Of a DNA stretch of 64,000 nt, positions 60,871 through 64,000 are shown piece by piece. A program made the translations under genes and the position numbers. The notes below the pieces were generated by a model that did not search any database, was not told the origin of the DNA, and saw nothing but the letters and a program-made list of their open reading frames with translations. The DNA is from an uncultured Alphaproteobacteria bacterium (GTDB lineage Bacteria; Pseudomonadota; Alphaproteobacteria; Methylaequorales; Methylaequoraceae). The stretch is from NCBI GenBank assembly GCA_902613995.1, contig CACMJG010000006.1, positions 36,999-100,998 on the forward strand, in the 5' to 3' direction. The stretch's first letter is position 1, and each line of letters begins with the position of its first letter.

Positions 60871-61497
60871 ATGTTTTTATCAACTGATCTTGTTCTCAAA
60901 GCCTATGAAAAAGGTATATTCCCAATGTCTGATTCAAACTACGATCCTTACATATATTGGGTCGAACCTAAAGAGCGAGGTGTAATAGATTTGAGAGAAT
61001 TTAAAGTTTCCAAAAGTTTAACAAAACTAATAAGAAAAGATACTCATACTGTAGAAATCAATTCAAATTTTGAAAAAGTAATAAACCTTTGTGCAAAAAA
61101 TAAAAAAAGAAAAAATTCATGGATCAATAAACAAATTATTGAAAATTACACAAAGCTTCATGAGTTGGGATTTGCCAAATCAATTGAATGTTATTTTGAC
61201 AAATCACTAGTTGGAGGTTTATATGGTATTATTCTAGGGGGGATATTTTGTGGAGAAAGTATGTTTAGCATTAGAGAAAACGCTAGTAAGATTGCATTAA
61301 CATATCTAGCAGCATTATTGAAACAAGGGGGATTTAAATTTATAGATACACAATTTTATTCTGACCATTTAAAGCAATTTGGAACAAAAAAAATTTCTAA
61401 AAAAAAATATTTAAAATTACTCAAAGACAATAAACTTTTAGAAAACCCGATTTTTCCTGAAAAACTTGAAAAAAATGTATTAGATTACTTTAAATAG
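60871..61497 (+). CDS. aat: Leucyl/phenylalanyl-tRNA-protein transferase
   Basis: Adds Leu or Phe to N-terminal Lys or Arg of proteins, marking them for ClpAP degradation. The 208-residue protein has KAYEKGIFPMSD, WVEPKERGVIDL, WINKQIIENYTKLHELGFAKSIE, and GGLYGIILGGIFCGESMFS of the active site, and DTQFYSDHLKQFGT. Full length; its stop overlaps the convergent DUF2155 gene by eight bases. Confidence 0.96.
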   Translation: MFLSTDLVLKAYEKGIFPMSDSNYDPYIYWVEPKERGVIDLREFKVSKSLTKLIRKDTHTVEINSNFEKVINLCAKNKKRKNSWINKQIIENYTKLHELGFAKSIECYFDKSLVGGLYGIILGGIFCGESMFSIRENASKIALTYLAALLKQGGFKFIDTQFYSDHLKQFGTKKISKKKYLKLLKDNKLLENPIFPEKLEKNVLDYFK

Positions 61498-61888
61498 ATT
61501 CGTTATTTTTTAAAAAAATTGGATCCTCAATAAGACATTTTTCAAGTTTGATATCATAAATAGGATTGTTGGGAGAATTTAAATATTGAGTCGATTTAAA
61601 AATCCATCCCAAAAAGACCTCCTCTTTATCAAATTTATTTTTCAGTTTATGAGTCATAAGTGCTATCTCATCATTTTTTCCTTCATTTTCTAATTTTACA
61701 CATCTGTGGACAACAATTTTTGAATTGTAAAGTTCTATGGTTTGAGAAAGCGGAGTAGTGAAATAATTTTTTTCATTGGTTGTTTTATTTAAAACCCTTA
61801 AAACAGCTCCTTGACACTCAACTTCTTGTGCAATTAATAGGTTGTGATTTGCTAAAAAATAAGCTGTAAAATAAATAAGAAATCTCAT
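61490..61888 (-). CDS. DUF2155 periplasmic protein
   Basis: A 132-residue protein with a signal peptide (about 1-20, ending IAQ) and a mature domain with VLRVLNKTTNEKNYF, VHRCVKL and FLGWIFKST, the DUF2155 pattern. It occurs beside aat in alphaproteobacteria; its role is unknown. Three cysteines may form a disulfide. The start overlaps a small gene by four bases. Confidence 0.85.
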   Translation of the reverse strand: MRFLIYFTAYFLANHNLLIAQEVECQGAVLRVLNKTTNEKNYFTTPLSQTIELYNSKIVVHRCVKLENEGKNDEIALMTHKLKNKFDKEEVFLGWIFKSTQYLNSPNNPIYDIKLEKCLIEDPIFLKNNESI

Positions 61889-62109
61889 TCTTTACCTATT
61901 GAAAACTCTAAACTATTCATTAGCTTTAAAACTTTTTTTTTAAAATCATCTTCGTCACAACCAATCAAAACTGCATCGTCAAAAGCACTCTGAAGAACTG
62001 ATGAAACTTCAATAAAATTTTCGTTTAAAACTTTGTTAGTTTCTTCGCACGAAATAACTTTATTGTTTTTATCAAACCATAAAAATTCTATTTCATTTGA
62101 TTTGTTCAT
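61885..62109 (-). CDS. Small acidic protein, 74 aa, unknown
   Basis: A short acidic protein without a leader or membrane segment, possibly helical throughout (VSSVLQSAFDDAVLIGCDEDDFKKKVLKLMNS). I do not recognise it. It lies two bases after the second MCE gene and its stop overlaps DUF2155 by four bases, so it is expressed with the lipid-transport genes. The tight operon context supports it as real. Confidence 0.5.
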   Translation of the reverse strand: MNKSNEIEFLWFDKNNKVISCEETNKVLNENFIEVSSVLQSAFDDAVLIGCDEDDFKKKVLKLMNSLEFSIGKE

Positions 62110-62111
62110 AT

Positions 62112-62561
62112 TTATTGGGTTGCCAAAAAAATTATTCTACTTACCTGATCCTCAATTGATTCAAAATCTTTTACATTTTTAATTTCACTGTTAGCTTTCA
62201 AAAAATTTTTGTTATCTCTGTTAATTGGTGTAATTGACAAATATTTATTACCAAGTATACCATCATTAGCAACCTCAATACTCACTTCTTCGGGAATATT
62301 TATTGTTGAATATACCTTAAAAGTTACTTCTGCAAAATATTCTTCATCAAGCATAACATTACTTACAACTCCAATCTTCACACCACTCATCTTTACATCA
62401 TTACCAATCATTACCCCCCCTACCTTTATAAATTTAGCTTTTAAAAGATACGAATCTTCAGATTTTTTATCTGAGTTTGCTTCCATGAATTTAAATAGGA
62501 AAGAAATAGCAATTAAGAATGTTAGTCCACCTAAAATTGTTTCAATATAATTTTGTTTCAT
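62112..62561 (-). CDS. MCE/MlaD-family protein (second of a tandem pair)
   Basis: A 149-residue protein with one N-terminal membrane helix (about 8-26) and a single MCE domain: KAKFIKVGGVMIGNDVKMSGVKIGVVSNV, followed by a beta domain ending in GNKYLSITP. MlaD-type proteins form hexameric rings on the inner membrane that move phospholipid. It overlaps the first MCE gene by four bases, and the two share the same layout, consistent with local duplication. No MlaE or MlaF lies nearby. Confidence 0.85.
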   Translation of the reverse strand: MKQNYIETILGGLTFLIAISFLFKFMEANSDKKSEDSYLLKAKFIKVGGVMIGNDVKMSGVKIGVVSNVMLDEEYFAEVTFKVYSTINIPEEVSIEVANDGILGNKYLSITPINRDNKNFLKANSEIKNVKDFESIEDQVSRIIFLATQ

Positions 62562-63010
62562 AAACCTTTATTTTTTTCACCAATTAATATTATTTTTCCT
62601 AAAAGTTCTTCTATTACAATCGAATCCTCAGAGAAAGAAAATTTTTCACCATTTTTCAAGTAAATATTATTCCCCCCAATTTCAATAAGAAGAAATTTTT
62701 TTCCAAAAAGTCCATCGGTTTGAATTGAAATAGACGAATCATCTGAAATCTCTATATTCTTATTTACATTAATTGATATTTGAGGATAGTTATCTTTAAT
62801 AAGAATTTCTTTTACATCACCTACTTTGATTCCAGAGATGAGAACATCTGTACCAACTGAAACTCCGTCAATTTTGTTAAACGTTGCAATGTAGTTATTT
62901 ACATCTCCTCCAACTGTATTTTTTTCAGCTAAAACAAGATTAAGCAGAATTATAAACGCAATAATACCGTAAACAAACTTTTTTATTCTTATTTTTTTTT
63001 CGGTTTCCAT
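62558..63010 (-). CDS. mlaD: MCE/MlaD-family protein (first of a tandem pair)
   Basis: A 150-residue MCE protein with an N-terminal membrane helix (about 12-29) and FNKIDGVSVGTDVLISGIKVGDVKE, then VSIQTDGLFGKKFLLIEIGG. It is the usual partner of the NDUFA12-like gene in alphaproteobacteria and overlaps it by 22 bases. The hydrophobic C-terminal tail ELLGKIILIGEKN is typical of MlaD, where it lines the ring pore. Confidence 0.88.
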   Translation of the reverse strand: METEKKIRIKKFVYGIIAFIILLNLVLAEKNTVGGDVNNYIATFNKIDGVSVGTDVLISGIKVGDVKEILIKDNYPQISINVNKNIEISDDSSISIQTDGLFGKKFLLIEIGGNNIYLKNGEKFSFSEDSIVIEELLGKIILIGEKNKGL

Positions 63011-63357
63011 ATTGAATATACATTTTTAATTTTTGACGAATCTTTTTTATCTTTGTACTCATAGGCAAAAGGAGTTCCGGTAAGATTTGGTATGTGTTCT
63101 TTAATCCAGAACGGCTTTTGGGCTTTCAAGTCTGGTATTTCATCAGTTATATGATGAAGCCACGCATTCCATTCTTGAGGAATTTTACTTGCCTCAACAT
63201 TTCCCTTGTAAATAACGAACCTTCTCTGTCTAAAATTATTTTTTTGGGAAAGTTTTTTTTTTTGGAAATATTGATTTCCATAACTGTCTACACCAATTTT
63301 TTTTGCGAAAAAGTTACAATATATTTTAAAAAACCAAGAATTATATGATAAGCTCAT
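62989..63357 (-). CDS. Complex I accessory subunit, NDUFA12 type (17.2-kDa)
   Basis: A 122-residue protein matching NDUFA12/NuoF-adjacent B17.2 of alphaproteobacterial complex I. Signs are KIGVDSYGNQYFQ at the N terminus, RRFVIYKGNVEASKIPQEWNAWLHHITDEIP, and the C-terminal KEHIPNLTGTPFAY. With the NDUFS4-like gene at 2462 it shows a mitochondrial-style complex I. Divergent from the NrdJ-like gene with 26 bases between starts. Confidence 0.92.
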   Translation of the reverse strand: MSLSYNSWFFKIYCNFFAKKIGVDSYGNQYFQKKKLSQKNNFRQRRFVIYKGNVEASKIPQEWNAWLHHITDEIPDLKAQKPFWIKEHIPNLTGTPFAYEYKDKKDSSKIKNVYSIWKPKKK

Positions 63358-63383
63358 CTTATTAATTATTATTATTTTATCTT

Positions 63384-64000
63384 ATGCATAAATATAACGA
63401 ATTAAAAAACTTTATCGACAACTTTGTTGAAAAAAATATTCATCATTTTGTCGATAAAAATAATAAAAATGTAAAAACTGCGTTGAAAAAGATAGAAAAT
63501 GATAAAAAAATTTTAATAGATCAAATAAAAGATATTTTAGGAAAAGATATCGATAAAAGCAATGCAGCTTATCGAAGAAAACTTCCACACAGAAGAAAAG
63601 GTTACACACAAAAGGCTTCAATTAACAAACACAAGGTTTACTTACGAACTGGCGAATATATGGATGGGTCAATAGGTGAAATATTCATTGATATGCATAA
63701 AGAAGGTGCGGCATTTAGAAGTTTAATGAACAATTTTGCAATAGCAGTTTCAATTGCATTACAATATGGGGTTCCATTGGAAGAGTTTGTTGAAGCTTTC
63801 ACCTTTACACGATTTGAACCAAGCGGTCAAGTTTATGGTAATACTGAAATAAAGTTTTCGACATCAGTGTTGGATTATATTTTCAAAGAATTAGCTATAT
63901 CATATTTAGGAAGAGACGACTTTAGTAATCATGATCAAAATCAAACTACGGAACTTCTTCCTAATGAAAACATTAAAAGCAAAAAAAAAGACGCTGAAAT
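63384..64000 (+). CDS. Stand-alone homologue of the NrdJ C-terminal region (B12-dependent ribonucleotide reductase), 3' end outside window
   Basis: The frame opens at the ATG at 63384 and runs to the window end (205 codons). Residues 1 to about 63 are charged, coiled-coil-like and not NrdJ-like. From [13 protein letters not shown] onward it matches the region behind the catalytic domain of alphaproteobacterial Nrd[57 protein letters not shown] and LAISYLGR. The usual end is a Cys-containing TSCPD-like tail, not visible. The upstream neighbour is a divergent complex I gene, so this is a separate gene and not a fragment of a larger reading frame. Function is unknown; it could assist ribonucleotide reductase. 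Confidence 0.78.
   Translation, partial: MHKYNELKNFIDNFVEKNIHHFVDKNNKNVKTALKKIENDKKILIDQIKDILGKDIDKSNAAYRRKLPHRRKGYTQKASINKHKVYLRTGEYMDGSIGEIFIDMHKEGAAFRSLMNNFAIAVSIALQYGVPLEEFVEAFTFTRFEPSGQVYGNTEIKFSTSVLDYIFKELAISYLGRDDFSNHDQNQTTELLPNENIKSKKKDAE

Overview
The window is one gene-dense stretch of an AT-rich bacterial chromosome. There is no gap above 300 bases without a gene, no rRNA, no insertion sequence and no CRISPR array, and there is one tRNA. Gene content points to a streamlined alphaproteobacterium, probably a marine lineage of the SAR11 or HIMB59/AEGEAN-169 kind. The pointers are two accessory complex I subunits of alphaproteobacterial/mitochondrial type (NDUFS4-like and NDUFA12-like), an ISC iron-sulfur operon with a mitochondrial-looking HscB, and gene orders I recognise as alphaproteobacterial (prfB-mrcA-amiC beside rne; aroQ-accB-accC-aat facing DUF2155-MCE-NDUFA12). 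The lineage is inferred; no phylogeny was run. Most neighbours in the same direction overlap by 4 to 30 bases, and seven of nine convergent junctions have overlapping stop ends.

Layout. 1-5.8 kb (+): sulfur amino acid genes (cysteine synthase, sulfurtransferase, cystathionine beta-lyase), an NDUFS4-like gene, an unknown gene, an exported methyltransferase, a nucleosidase-like protein and a spore-photoproduct-lyase-like radical SAM protein. 6.3-8.4 kb (+): a Cys-rich PD-(D/E)XK-like protein overlapping a T4-type ATP-dependent DNA ligase. 8.4-11.4 kb: a glycine-zipper lipoprotein facing an MMPL/HpnN-like exporter. 11.4-22 kb (+): small protein, MxaD-like SRPBCC protein, beta-propeller protein, then tkt-pgk-fba-rpe and an RND efflux pair. 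22-28.6 kb: a lone formyltransferase/hydrolase subunit FhcA (-), divergent from folE-hisI, then an aldehyde dehydrogenase and a DUF485/solute:sodium symporter pair with a small HTH protein. 28.6-34 kb (-): glycosyltransferase, yaaA, three small secreted proteins, a Met-rich barrel protein with a small Cys-rich partner, an FkbM methyltransferase and tRNA-Met. 34.2-36 kb (-): a cytochrome c / PQQ-dependent sugar dehydrogenase operon under a recognisable promoter with a perfect palindrome over its -35. 36-43 kb (-): cysE-iscS-iscU-iscA-hscB-hscA-fdx-iscX-mnmA, with a strong IscR-type-1-like site upstream but no iscR in the cluster. 43-56 kb: hydrolase, anmK, tyrS, AsmA-like protein, bcp, prfB (with its programmed +1 frameshift intact), mrcA, amiC, rne. 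56-64 kb: aminotransferase, M48 protease, aroQ, accB, accC, aat, DUF2155, two MCE proteins, NDUFA12, and the start of a separate gene for the NrdJ C-terminal region.

How the parts connect. Sulfur flows from CysE and cysteine synthase to cysteine, then via IscS to Fe-S clusters and via MnmA to tRNA thiolation. Periplasmic quinoprotein oxidation is suggested by the PQQ sugar dehydrogenase with its cytochrome, and C1 metabolism by the MxaD-like and FhcA genes; the matching methanol dehydrogenase and the rest of the tetrahydromethanopterin pathway are not in this window. The least explained pieces are the nucleosidase/radical-SAM pair, the nuclease-like/ligase pair, the orphan FhcA, the detached NrdJ C-terminal protein and the Met-rich barrel with its Cys-rich neighbour.
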